A stretch of 64,000 bases of DNA from Bradyrhizobium sp. NDS-1 (GCF_032918005.1 NZ_CP136628.1:1287501-1351500); one strand, 5' to 3'; counted from the first letter of the stretch, positions 17,531 to 25,212 are shown. Numbers and translations are program-made. Notes: generated by a model from the letters alone, not told the origin.

Positions 17531-17935
17531 TCACCCAATCATCGCCTTGATCTGCGCCGTATCCGCAAATTCAATCAACTCCACGATCTTTCCATCCTGA
17601 AATCTGAACAGGTCCAGTATCTCGGTGCCCACCGCTTTTCCGGTCGGGTGGTATCGCACATTGACGCGCGAATGGACGGCGACGCGGTCTCCGTCGACCA
17701 GCTCGCTCAGGATTTCGCGGCCTTCGAAGCCGAAGCCGGCGGTGAACTGAGTGAAAGCCTCGCGCAGGGTCGGGTGGCCCTGCATTGTTCCTGTCAATTC
17801 GAGCGCGCTCTTGTTGCCCATCAAGGTGAACACGCCCTCGGGATGAAAAGCTGACACCAGGCTATCGGTGTCACCGCCGTCGCGCGCGGCGTAGCCGGCC
17901 CTGATCAATGCGAGCATGTCTTCGCGCTGTCCCAT
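17531..17935 (-). CDS. SnoaL-like / NTF2-fold protein
   Basis: A 134-residue single-domain protein of the NTF2-like superfamily. It opens MGQREDMLALIRAGYAARD and continues with DTDSLVSAFHPEGVFTLMG, the usual helix followed by the polyketide-cyclase-like cone fold, and ends with FQDGKIVELIEFADT. Such proteins are often small isomerases, hydrolases or ligand binders; no activity can be assigned. It is convergent with tenA. Its 5' end and upstream DNA recur in degraded form on the other side of tenA at 16719-16779, so an ancestral second copy probably existed. Confidence 0.85.
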   Translation of the reverse strand: MGQREDMLALIRAGYAARDGGDTDSLVSAFHPEGVFTLMGNKSALELTGTMQGHPTLREAFTQFTAGFGFEGREILSELVDGDRVAVHSRVNVRYHPTGKAVGTEILDLFRFQDGKIVELIEFADTAQIKAMIG

Positions 17936-17978
17936 GTCAGCCCTCCCTGAAAGACGTATCAGGCAAGCCTAGCGACCT
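17915..17978. repeat. Direct repeat flanking tenA, right copy
   Basis: Contains the start codon region and upstream DNA of the SnoaL-like gene, and is closely similar to 16719-16779 in the same orientation. Shared blocks include CTTCGCG, CCATGTCA, CCCTCCCTG and GCCTAGCGACC. Confidence 0.75.
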
Positions 17979-18146
17979 TTGCGTGTAAAGGCAAAATCAT
18001 CGCGCGGCGCCCAGCGCGCCGAAGCAGGATGGTTCGTTTTCGTTCCCCGGTTTTGGCAGAAAACGGCAGCCGGCATCGGCGAACCTTTTCATGTCCCTGA
18101 GTGTTTGTAGCTGCGGCAGGACTGACAACGCTGAGGGAGTGGAGCT

Positions 18147-18221
18147 ATGAACGGTATCATCTATATCATCGGGCTGATCGTCGTGATTGCTGCGGTGCTC
18201 TCGTTCTTCGGCCTGCGCTGA
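18147..18221 (+). CDS. 24-residue single-helix membrane peptide
   Basis: A tiny gene with a strong ribosome site (GAGGGAGTGGAGCT just before the ATG). The product starts MNGIIYIIGLIVVIAAVLSF and ends F-G-L-R: one membrane helix with a C-terminal Arg, N-in or N-out undecided. I remember very similar short peptides in other alphaproteobacteria, which supports a real gene, but no function is known to me. It is followed closely by the convergent AEC permease gene. Confidence 0.7.
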   Translation: MNGIIYIIGLIVVIAAVLSFFGLR

Positions 18222-18276
18222 TTGGCAATTCGACGCGGGGAGGCCGTGCGGCGTTGCCCGCAAAGCCCCGGACGCC

Positions 18277-19215
18277 TCACCGCGTTACCACCCACACCAC
18301 CACCGGCAATGTCAGCGCCGCCAGCAGCGTGCCCAGCGCGACCGCGCCTGAGACCGGGTTCACCAGCCGCTGATACTGCACCGCGAAGATGTAGGCGTTG
18401 GCGCCGGTCGGCATCGCCGCGAACAGCACGATGACGCCGGCGGCGATCGGCGGCAGGTCGAGCATCCTTGCCAGCACGAACGCGGCGGCCGGCATGGCTG
18501 CGAGCTTGAGCGCGCACATCACCAGGATACTCAGCTTCTCGCCCTTCACCTCGAAGCGAAACAGATTGATGCCGAGCGCGATCAGCGCCGTCGGCGAGCC
18601 CGCCTGCGCCAGCAGCTCGATGGTGCGGTCCACCACCGGGGTGAGGCCGAGGCCGGTGAAGCGCCAGATCACGCCGAAGCCGATCGCCAGCATCAAGGGG
18701 TTGCGCGCGAGGTCGGCGATCACGGGCCAGACGATCGCGAGCGGCGAGCCCGCCTGCTTGCGGCTGACGAACTCCATCTGCAGCGTGCCGCACAGCCAGA
18801 GCAGCGGCGTGTTCACCGACAGGATCAGCGCCATCGGTCCCGCGGCCTCGTTGCCGAGCGCGGAGAGCACGAGCGGAATGCCGAGCATCACGATGTTGCC
18901 GTAGACCGAGCCGATCGCGAACACGACGCCATCCTCGCTGCCGCCGCGCCCGCGGCGCAGCAGCGCCGAGACGGCCATCGCCGCGATCCAGGTCAGCGTC
19001 AGCGCGCCGTAATAGGCGCCCCACATTCGCCAGGGACTGACATCAGGGAATTCCGAGACGACGATGGTGCGGAACAGCAGCGCAGGGATCGCGATGCTGA
19101 AGGCGAATTCGCTGATGCCCTTGTGCGCGCCCTCCGAGACGAAGCGAAACAGCACCGAGGCATAGCCGGCCGCGATCAGCACAAACACCGGCGCGACGAT
19201 CAGCAAGGTTGCCAT
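18277..19215 (-). CDS. Auxin efflux carrier (AEC) family permease
   Basis: A 312-residue inner-membrane protein with about ten hydrophobic helices in two halves and a short cytoplasmic centre. The AEC family includes malonate (MdcF) and malate (MleP) carriers as well as plant PIN-like proteins. The start at 19215 lies 6 bases after the stop of the CoA-lyase gene, so it is the last gene of a three-gene leftward operon with a CoA-transferase and a CitE-like lyase. That context suggests transport of the organic acid these enzymes process, probably a dicarboxylate. This is inference from neighbours. Confidence 0.9.
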   Translation of the reverse strand: MATLLIVAPVFVLIAAGYASVLFRFVSEGAHKGISEFAFSIAIPALLFRTIVVSEFPDVSPWRMWGAYYGALTLTWIAAMAVSALLRRGRGGSEDGVVFAIGSVYGNIVMLGIPLVLSALGNEAAGPMALILSVNTPLLWLCGTLQMEFVSRKQAGSPLAIVWPVIADLARNPLMLAIGFGVIWRFTGLGLTPVVDRTIELLAQAGSPTALIALGINLFRFEVKGEKLSILVMCALKLAAMPAAAFVLARMLDLPPIAAGVIVLFAAMPTGANAYIFAVQYQRLVNPVSGAVALGTLLAALTLPVVVWVVTR

Positions 19216-19221
19216 GCGCGC

Positions 19222-20145
19222 CTACGATCCCAGCTCGATGATCCGGCGCGCCATCCGCACATTGGCATAGTCGATCATCTTGCCGTCGAGCGTGACCGCG
19301 CCCTGGCCTTGCGCCTCCGCGGTTTCCATGGCCTCGACGACGCGCCGCGCCTGCGCCAGCTCGTCCTCCGACGGCGTGAAGGCGCGCAGCGTCGGCTCGA
19401 TCTGATCGGGGTGGATCACCTGCTTGCCGTCGAACCCCATCGCGGCGGCCTTCTGTGCGCTGGCCTCGGTCAGCCTGGCGTCGCGGAACGCGCCGCAGGG
19501 GCCGTCGATCGCGCGCAGGCCAAAGGCGCGCGCGGCCACCAGCACGCGCATCATGGGATAGGCGAACAGGTCGAGCGGCGCTGAGGCGTAGCCGCTCTGC
19601 GCCGATCCGAGATGGCGATAGCCGTCCGGCGAGATCCCGATGTCGGAGGTGCGTGCGCCGAGCGAGGCCGCGAGATCGCCGACGCCGAGATGCAGCGCAG
19701 CGACGCTTGGGTGCGCGGCGGCCAGCGCATCGACATTGACGAGGCCGAGCGCGGTCTCGATCAGCAGGTCGAGCGCGACGGGCGCGTCGCGGTCCGGCCC
19801 GGCGGCGTGTAAGCGATCGGCGATGGCGACGATGTCGCCGGCGCGCTCCGCCTTCGGCACGATCACCGCATCCAGCCGGGGCAGGGCGGCCAGCGTGCGG
19901 ATCTCGTTCGCGATGAACGGGCTGTCGACCGCGTTCAGCCTGACCGCGACGCGCTTGTCGCCCCAGTCGAGCGATGACAGCGACCGCACCGCTTCTTCCA
20001 GCGCGGCGCCCTTCTCGGTTGGCGGCACGGCGTCTTCGAGATCCATGAACACTGCGTCTGCCATGGATGCCGCCGCCTTGGCGACGAGACGGGCGCGATG
20101 GGCGGGAACAGCCAGATAGGCCCGGCTCGGCCGCAGCGAGGCCAT
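19222..20145 (-). CDS. CoA-ester lyase, CitE/HpcH family
   Basis: A 307-residue TIM-barrel lyase of the HpcH/HpaI-CitE family, which cleaves (or condenses) malyl-, citramalyl- or similar CoA esters with Mg2+. Visible motifs are FMDLEDAVPP with the metal-binding acids, LIETALGLVN, GVGDLAASLG, and GFDGKQVIHPDQI near residue 245. I chose ATG 20145, which has GGAG at good spacing; a TTG at 20151 would overlap the upstream stop by 4 bases but sits too close to that site. It is translationally close to the CoA-transferase gene, so the pair probably acts in sequence: activation of an acid to its CoA ester, then C-C cleavage. Confidence 0.9.
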   Translation of the reverse strand: MASLRPSRAYLAVPAHRARLVAKAAASMADAVFMDLEDAVPPTEKGAALEEAVRSLSSLDWGDKRVAVRLNAVDSPFIANEIRTLAALPRLDAVIVPKAERAGDIVAIADRLHAAGPDRDAPVALDLLIETALGLVNVDALAAAHPSVAALHLGVGDLAASLGARTSDIGISPDGYRHLGSAQSGYASAPLDLFAYPMMRVLVAARAFGLRAIDGPCGAFRDARLTEASAQKAAAMGFDGKQVIHPDQIEPTLRAFTPSEDELAQARRVVEAMETAEAQGQGAVTLDGKMIDYANVRMARRIIELGS

Positions 20146-20147
20146 CG

Positions 20148-21314
20148 TCAATTCTCCCCGCCGAGGCCGAGCTCGCGCAGGATGGCCTCGTTGTGCTCGC
20201 CCAAATCAGGCACCGGGTCCATCCGCGGCGTAAGGCCTGGAATGGTCAGCGCCGGCAGGAAGCTCGTCACCGGGCCGTTGGGAGAGCCGACGCTCTGCAC
20301 GCGCCCGCGCGCATGCAGCTGCTCGTGCTTCAGGAAGGCCTCGACCGAGTTCAGATGCGCGTTGGCAATCGCGGCCTCGTCGAGCAGCCGCAGCACCTCG
20401 TCGCCGGTCATCGCCGCAAAGCGCTGATCGATATGCGCCTCCAGTTCGGTCCGGTTCTGCATGCGCAGCGGATTGGTGCGGAAGCGCAGGTCGTCGGCGA
20501 AGCCGGCGTCGCCGAGCACGACGCGGCACAGCGACCGCCATTCCCGGTCGTTCTGGATGCCGAAGAAGATCGTGCTGCCGTCGCCGACCCGGAACGGGCC
20601 GTAAGGCGCGATGGTCGCGTGCCGCGCGCCCGTGCGCGGCAGCGGCCGGCCGGTGCTCTCGGTGTAGAAGGCGGGATAGCTCATCCAGTCCGTGATGGAA
20701 TCGAACAGCGAGGCCTGGAAGGCCGTGCCCTTGCCGGTCCGCTCGCGGCGATACAGCGCCATCAGCACGCCGTTCAGGATGTACATGCCGGTGGCGATAT
20801 CGACCACTGATAGCCCGACCTTGGCCGGCTCCGCCTCGGTGCCGTTGACGGCGAGCACGCCGGCCTCGCACTGGACCAGGAGATCATAGGCCTTCTTGTC
20901 GCTGTAGGGGCCGCCGCTGCCATAGCCCGAGACGTCGCAGGCGATGATGCGCGGATATTTGCGCAGCAGCGATGCGGCATCGAGGCCGAGCCGCTCCGCC
21001 GCGCCGGGAGCGAGATTCTGGATGAACACGTCCGCCTGCGGCAGCAGGGCGTCGAGCACCTCGCGGCCGTCCTCGCTCTTGATGTCGATGGCGAGGCTTT
21101 CCTTGGAGCGGTTGGTCCAGACGAACTGGCTCGACATGCCGTTCATCACGTGGTCGTAGTCCCGGCAGAAATCTCCAGTGCCCGGCCGCTCGATCTTGAT
21201 GACCCGCGCGCCCCAGTCCGCCAGGTGCCGGCTCGCCAGCGGCGCTGCGATTGCCTGCTCGAGCGAGACCACCGTGACACCCGCCAGCGGCAGCTCCGCC
21301 TCATTCCCGTCCAT
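20148..21314 (-). CDS. CaiB/BaiF family (class III) CoA-transferase
   Basis: A 388-residue CoA-transferase. The ATG at 21314 follows GAGGAGGACGGTCGC and starts MDGNEAELPLAGVTVVSLEQ; the open frame extends upstream to 21665 but that part is non-coding. Family marks are ADWGARVIKIERPGTGDF, FVWTNRSKESLAIDI, QNLAPGAAERLGL with the Asp/aspartyl region nearby, and SGYGSGGPYSDKKAYDLLVQ. Class III enzymes transfer CoA between acids such as formate/oxalate, succinate/malate or citramalate. It is the first gene of the operon leading to the CitE-like lyase and AEC permease. The exact acid is unknown. Confidence 0.92.
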   Translation of the reverse strand: MDGNEAELPLAGVTVVSLEQAIAAPLASRHLADWGARVIKIERPGTGDFCRDYDHVMNGMSSQFVWTNRSKESLAIDIKSEDGREVLDALLPQADVFIQNLAPGAAERLGLDAASLLRKYPRIIACDVSGYGSGGPYSDKKAYDLLVQCEAGVLAVNGTEAEPAKVGLSVVDIATGMYILNGVLMALYRRERTGKGTAFQASLFDSITDWMSYPAFYTESTGRPLPRTGARHATIAPYGPFRVGDGSTIFFGIQNDREWRSLCRVVLGDAGFADDLRFRTNPLRMQNRTELEAHIDQRFAAMTGDEVLRLLDEAAIANAHLNSVEAFLKHEQLHARGRVQSVGSPNGPVTSFLPALTIPGLTPRMDPVPDLGEHNEAILRELGLGGEN

Positions 21315-21664
21315 GCGACCGTCCTCCTCCGTGCGCTTTTCGACAAGCGCAGGAGACGAGCCAACCACCTCACGCGCATCTGCTTGATGACGACATGATG
21401 CCCCTGTTTTGCCCGACAAGTCAAACGCGGTTCGCTTAATCCTAAGAGATGAAATGCGAGGGATTACCGTGGCTTGGCTACTGTGCATGGGGTTGTTTTC
21501 GCGATTTTTGCGAGGGCGCCCCGGGAACTGCGGAGCCCTAGCTGGTGCCGGGCTGGCCCGCCTGTTGCCGAGACCGCACAGCTCGGACCTTTCGCGTCCC
21601 CCCTCGTTGCCAACGAACCGCCGTTCACCCACTATTCCCTCTGACTCGACATGTGGGGGTTTCA

Positions 21665-22009
21665 ATGCCGGCGCTTCGCTTCAAGACATCCTTGGCTGCT
21701 GCCACTCTCGGCATGGCCCTCGCCGTGCTGATCCAGCCCGGTGCCGGCTTCGCCTACACCCAGGAGGAGCAGCAGGCCTGCACGCCGGATGCGATGCGGC
21801 TGTGCGGCGAGTTTGTGCCGAACGTCGACGCCATCACCGCCTGCATGATCAAGAAGAAGGCGCAGCTCTCGCCGCCATGCGCGGTGTTCTTCCGCCGCGG
21901 ACCGGAGCCAAGCGAGCAGCGCGCCGGCAGGCCGACCAACATCGCGCCCAAAACCGCGAAGAAGACCGCCAAGCCGGCGGCCAAGAAGAAAAAGACCAGC
22001 GACGGCTGA
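21665..22009 (+). CDS. Secreted small four-cysteine protein with Lys-rich tail
   Basis: A 114-residue predicted periplasmic protein. The ATG at 21665 starts a signal peptide (MPALRFKTSLAAATLGMALA, cleavage near GFA-Y about residue 29). The core has four Cys (ACTPDAMRLC, TACMIKKK, SPPCAVFF) in a spacing that suggests two disulfides. The last 25 residues are Lys/Ala rich (KTAKKTAKPAAKKKK). Similar proteins occur in rhizobia as conserved hypotheticals; I know no function. The longer open frame from 21545 has no ribosome site or signal. Confidence 0.75.
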   Translation: MPALRFKTSLAAATLGMALAVLIQPGAGFAYTQEEQQACTPDAMRLCGEFVPNVDAITACMIKKKAQLSPPCAVFFRRGPEPSEQRAGRPTNIAPKTAKKTAKPAAKKKKTSDG

Positions 22010-22353
22010 GGCTATCCGCGTTCCTCCTGTGAAACTTGGTAAGGTAACGGACTCCTTTTGTTCGCGCCGACTGGCGTGAGGCCTGCGACGCAAGCGCGAC
22101 GGAAAAGAGTCGGATGCCGGTTTGCGCGGCGAGGTTGCATTCCGCTCTATCCCGAACGACTGCTCAAGAAACGCACACACGCGCGCGCACGTCCATTGCA
22201 GCTCTCGTCGCGCCCCGCACATCACAGTGTGACTCAAAAGCCAGCCCGCCTTGTTATTTCGTGACCGTGGCGCCACTCCCGATAAATTTATCTTTCACGA
22301 ATCAGCGTCGTGATTCATTTTCGCGGCCTGGGGTCAATCTGGAGGCCGAAGGT
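22010..22353. other. Gene-free stretch upstream of the ParA-like gene
   Basis: 344 bases with no convincing gene. It holds an inverted repeat GAATCA-N6-TGATTC at 22299-22316, about 40 bases before the ParA-like ATG, which may be an operator or leader hairpin. The rest, including the CACACACGCGCGCGC-type run near 22173, shows nothing I can assign. Confidence 0.5.
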
Positions 22354-23031
22354 ATGAACGTTATTGTTTTTGCATCGCGTAAGGGCGGCTCGGGCAAGAG
22401 TACCCTGGCTGCACATCTCGCCGCGCAGATCAAGGCGAGTAAACAGGTCATGCTGGTGGACGCGGACCCTCAGGGCTCGCTGACGCTGTGGCACAAGCTG
22501 CGTGGTACCAACGAACCGCCGATCAAGGCGGCCGTGAACTCCGTCAGCGGCATCGTCTCCGCTGCCAAGCGCGACGGTTATGAATGGGTCTTGATCGACA
22601 CGCCGCCGAACCTGTCGGCCGTCGTCGACGACGCGATCCGCAACGCCACCATGGTCGTGATTCCCGCCCGTCCCGGCGTGTTCGACGTCAATGCGGTGCA
22701 GGAAACCATCCAGATGTGCCGCGCCGCGCGCAAGCCCTACGCGGTCGTGCTGAATGGTGCGCCGGCCAAGCGCGACGAAGCCGAAAGCCCGATCGTCACC
22801 ATCGCCCGCGAAGCGCTGGCGAAATTCCGTGCTCCGGTGTGGGGCGGCCAGATCACCAACCGTTCGGATCTGCTGATGGCGTTGAGCCACGGCGAAGGCG
22901 CGCGGGAGTATCAGGCCGAGAGCCGTGCGGCTCAGGAAATCGCAAGGCTGTGGGCGGCGATCGAGCGTTCAGTGAAGGCTATTCGCGGCACGGCGTCGGC
23001 ATCCGGCGCAATGCACAAGCAGGCTGCATAA
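22354..23031 (+). CDS. ParA/MinD-like ATPase (orphan)
   Basis: A 225-residue deviant Walker-A ATPase. It begins MNVIVFASRKGGSGKSTLAA, where KGGSGKST is the deviant P-loop with the signature Lys, followed by LVDADPQGSLTLW (Walker A') and VLIDTPPNLS (Walker B). The ATG at 22354 follows GGAGGCCGAAGGT. There is no ParB partner, no parS-like repeat and no plasmid gene nearby, so it is an orphan, of the kind that positions cellular cargo (ParC, PpfA, MipZ-like) rather than a plasmid partition gene. A strong terminator follows. Confidence 0.9.
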   Translation: MNVIVFASRKGGSGKSTLAAHLAAQIKASKQVMLVDADPQGSLTLWHKLRGTNEPPIKAAVNSVSGIVSAAKRDGYEWVLIDTPPNLSAVVDDAIRNATMVVIPARPGVFDVNAVQETIQMCRAARKPYAVVLNGAPAKRDEAESPIVTIAREALAKFRAPVWGGQITNRSDLLMALSHGEGAREYQAESRAAQEIARLWAAIERSVKAIRGTASASGAMHKQAA

Positions 23032-23056
23032 TTTTTTAAATCATTCCCCGGACGAA

Positions 23057-23084
23057 AAACGCGCGGATGTCCGCGCGTTTTGCG
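23057..23084 (+). terminator. Rho-independent terminator after the ParA-like gene
   Basis: AAACGCGCGG (23057-23066) / CCGCGCGTTT (23071-23080), 4-base loop, then TGCGTTT. Confidence 0.85.
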
Positions 23085-23123
23085 TTTGTGGCCTTCGTCC
23101 GCTCCGGAATGACGAAATGAAGG

Positions 23124-23270
23124 TTACGCCACCATCAGCATGTAGAACACGATGACCGGCGACAGAGTCAGGATCACAGACCAGATGCCGACGGCCCAGA
23201 GAATGTCCTCGGTGGTAAAGTTCTGTTCGGTGGACAGCTTCTGGTGTCCGGCGCCGAAATGCGACGCCAT
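23124..23270 (-). CDS. 48-residue membrane protein, paralogue 1
   Basis: Small gene of 147 bases. The product begins MASHFGAGHQKLSTEQNF, polar for about 20 residues, then one hydrophobic helix from residue 23 to the end, with W-S-V-I-L-T-L-S-P-V near 30-39. An in-frame GTG at 23288 with GGGGGCG upstream could add six residues (54 aa); the ribosome site favours neither strongly. Another gene of exactly the same length and a related C-terminal helix lies 150 bases upstream at 23421-23567. Function unknown; perhaps a small subunit of a membrane complex. Confidence 0.65.
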   Translation of the reverse strand: MASHFGAGHQKLSTEQNFTTEDILWAVGIWSVILTLSPVIVFYMLMVA

Positions 23271-23420
23271 TTCATTATGACTATTCACAAACGCCCCCGC
23301 GATTTCTTCGCTTATGGGCGTGGACGATACGCGGGATGCTTTAAGATTCCGGCTTGCAATCCCGCTCGCATTTTGAGCGCATTTGCGACCTCCGCTTAAC
23401 CATCTGCGCGAAGAGCCGCC

Positions 23421-23567
23421 TCAGGCGAGCCAGACCCGAAACAGCAGCACCGGCATCAGGCCTAGCATCACCGCCCAGAACCCGAACGACGATACGACGA
23501 GAATTCCCTGCAAGAGATCGGCGGGCGCGAACTGGCTCGCGGCCGTAGGCCGGGTGCGATGCCCCAT
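23421..23567 (-). CDS. 48-residue membrane protein, paralogue 2
   Basis: The product begins MGHRTRPTAASQFAPADLLQ, then a single hydrophobic helix containing W-A-V-M-L-G-L-M-P-V and ending L-L-F-R-V-W-L-A. The start at 23567 is preceded by AGGGGGA at good spacing, better than the ATG two codons upstream. The motif W-x-V-x-L-x-L-x-P-V-x-x-F is shared with its downstream neighbour, so the two are probably paralogues. They are transcribed in the same direction with no terminator between them. Confidence 0.68.
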   Translation of the reverse strand: MGHRTRPTAASQFAPADLLQGILVVSSFGFWAVMLGLMPVLLFRVWLA

Positions 23568-23691
23568 GGTCATTCCCCCTATGAGAAGGCTTCGAAGGGA
23601 CAACGATAGGCACCAGTGCGTAAACGAGGCGTGGATGCACCGTGCGGCGGGAGCGAAGGGCGTTGGGGTCCGGTTAACCAAGGGAGCGCTC

Positions 23692-23845
23692 ACCCTCCCC
23701 TGAGGGGGAGGGTGATCGCGCGCAGCGCGAGCGGGGTGGGGTGATCTCTCAACTCGGGCAGCGTTGGACGTGGAGGGACCGTCCCGCCCCGCTACGCATT
23801 CCGCTTCGCTGCATGCGTAGCGACCCTCCCCCTCCATGGGAGGGT
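23692..23845. repeat. Palindromic intergenic repeat, family A (copy 2)
   Basis: Ends ACCCTCCCCTGAGGGGGAGG and CCCCCTCCATGGGAGGGT are inverted. The inner GCGGGGTGGGGTGATCTCT matches the copy at 5901-6046. It lies just downstream of the DapA-family gene. Confidence 0.88.
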
Positions 23846-23855
23846 GAAGGAAGCG

Positions 23856-24764
23856 CTACGCCGCGACCTGCATGCGTCGCTCGATTTCGCGATCGATCAT
23901 CGCCGCGAGCTCGCTGCTGACCTCCACCATCGGCAGTCGCACTTCGGGGCTGTCGATCAGGCCGACCCGCCACAGCCAGTACTTTGCCGGCGCCGGGCTC
24001 GGCTCGGTGAACAACAGCCGCGTCAGCTCGGCAACCTCCTGCCAGCGCGCCAGCGCCGCGTCGTGATTGCCGCGCTTGTGCTCGGCGTAAACCGCCGCAA
24101 ACGCCGCGGTCTCGACATGGGCCGACAGCACGATGCCGCCGTCGGCGCCGTCACCAAGCGCCTCGAAATAGTTCGCGTCCTCGCCGGTGAGCACGCGAAA
24201 TTCCCTCGGCCTGTCGCGCAGCAGCGCGATCGATTGCTCGCGGCTCGCACCGCAATCCTTCAGGCCCACGATATTCTTGTGCTCGGCGAGCCGCAGCATG
24301 GTCTGGTTGGTGATGTTCACCGCGGTGCGATAGGGAATGTTGTAGAGCGCGAGCGGCCAGGCGGCGTGATCGGCGAGCGTCTCGAAATGCGCCAGCAGCC
24401 CGCGCTGCGAGGGCCGCACGTAGTAAGGGCTTGCGATCAGATAACCGTCGATCGGCCAGTCCGCGGTCTCGTCGAGACGTTCCTTGAGCCGCGAGGTGTC
24501 GGCGCCTGATAGTCCGAGGCAGACCGGAACGTTGCGGCGGCCCGCCGCCATCTCGTCGCGCACGACGGCGACGAGCCGTTCGAGCTCGGCCTCGCGCAGC
24601 GTCATGCCTTCGCCGGAGGTCGCCCCCAGGATGAAGCCGTCGATGCTTTGCGCGCTGTAGTGCCGCGTCAGCCGCCGCAGCGACCGCTCGTCGAGCGCGC
24701 CGCCCTGAAACGGCGTCACCAGCGGCAGCCACAGCCCGTGCAATTGTTCCTGTAGACCAGTCAT
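23856..24764 (-). CDS. Dihydrodipicolinate synthase family aldolase
   Basis: A 302-residue class I aldolase of the DapA/NanA/HOGA superfamily. ATG 24764 follows AAGGAGATGGAAAC; longer frames run through the upstream terminator. The Schiff-base Lys is in NIVGLKDCG (near 165) and the catalytic Tyr in LYNIPYRTAVNI. The substrate loop reads GATSGEGMTL where canonical DapA has GTTGES, so I do not assign dapA firmly; other 2-keto acid lyases are possible. A terminator-like hairpin ends only 48 bases before the ATG, suggesting attenuation or a separate RNA upstream. A family A repeat abuts the 3' end. Confidence 0.88.
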   Translation of the reverse strand: MTGLQEQLHGLWLPLVTPFQGGALDERSLRRLTRHYSAQSIDGFILGATSGEGMTLREAELERLVAVVRDEMAAGRRNVPVCLGLSGADTSRLKERLDETADWPIDGYLIASPYYVRPSQRGLLAHFETLADHAAWPLALYNIPYRTAVNITNQTMLRLAEHKNIVGLKDCGASREQSIALLRDRPREFRVLTGEDANYFEALGDGADGGIVLSAHVETAAFAAVYAEHKRGNHDAALARWQEVAELTRLLFTEPSPAPAKYWLWRVGLIDSPEVRLPMVEVSSELAAMIDREIERRMQVAA

Positions 24765-24811
24765 GTTTCCATCTCCTTCTCGGGAAAAAAACCTGAGACG
24801 GAGGGCACATG

Positions 24812-24840
24812 AAAAAACCCCGTCCAGGCGGCGGGGTTTT
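24812..24840 (-). terminator. Rho-independent terminator 48 bases before the DapA-family ATG
   Basis: AAAACCCCG (24814-24822) / CGGGGTTTT (24832-24840) with a 9-base loop. The T run of the minus-strand transcript corresponds to A24812-24817. Confidence 0.8.
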
Positions 24841-24943
24841 CGGGATTTGCAGCGATGACGAAGCTTAGCTAGTGCGCGCAAAAATCCGAGGCCCCGGGAT
24901 GGGGGCCCTTTTTCGAGATTGCTGCGCACGGCTTCGTGATCAT
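24812..24943 (-). ncRNA. Candidate leader RNA or small RNA upstream of the DapA-family gene
   Basis: On the minus strand a promoter-like pair (TTGACA at 24978-24973, CATCAT at 24955-24950, 17-base spacer) predicts a start near 24943. The roughly 130-base transcript would contain a GC-rich stem (GGCCCC/GGGGCC, near 24892-24905) and a 24-codon frame beginning MITKPCAAISKKG. It would end in the terminator AAAACCCCG/CGGGGTTTT with six T. It may be an attenuated leader or an independent small RNA. Confidence 0.5.
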
Positions 24944-24949
24944 CTGTAA

Positions 24950-24978
24950 ATGATGCGGGGTATGCGTGGAACTGTCAA
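24950..24978 (-). promoter_or_regulatory. Sigma-70-like promoter upstream of the DapA-family gene
   Basis: A perfect -35 TTGACA (24978-24973), 17-base spacer and -10 CATCAT (24955-24950). It lies between two terminators of the same orientation. Confidence 0.6.
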
Positions 24979-25010
24979 TACACGCGGAAGGCGACGGCCG
25001 ATTTGAACGA

Positions 25011-25076
25011 AAAAAAGCCGGGCTCAAAGAGCCCGGCTTAAGGTATTGGCCACGTGAGGCCGACACAATCACCTTC
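25011..25076 (-). terminator. Terminator with an adjoining hairpin downstream of lysR
   Basis: AAGCCGGGCT (25015-25024) / AGCCCGGCTT (25030-25039) with an A run at 25011-25016, so it terminates leftward transcription. Just upstream on the transcript, 25041-25076 forms AAGGT...GGCC-N6-GGCC...ACCTT. The pair lies about 140-200 bases after the lysR stop and could end either the lysR transcript or a small RNA. Confidence 0.75.
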
Positions 25077-25212
25077 CAAGAGGGATTACTGAACTCCCGC
25101 GCCACTGGAGGAGGGGGACAAATGCGCAACGCGAAGGCTCAGCGTGCAAACAGTATGAGCTTGACGAGCGTCCTGCAGCAACAGCCGAGGCCGCATGTCA
25201 GTCATGCGGAAA

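Noticed and set aside
22354..23031. ParA-like gene as evidence of a plasmid or integrated replicon
   Set aside because: There is no ParB, parS array, replication gene or junction. Orphan ParA-type ATPases are common on alphaproteobacterial chromosomes.
24869..25129. 86-codon minus-strand frame between lysR and the DapA-family gene
   Set aside because: It reads through a strong terminator and across a promoter, so it cannot be one gene. Only the last 24 codons could be a leader peptide.
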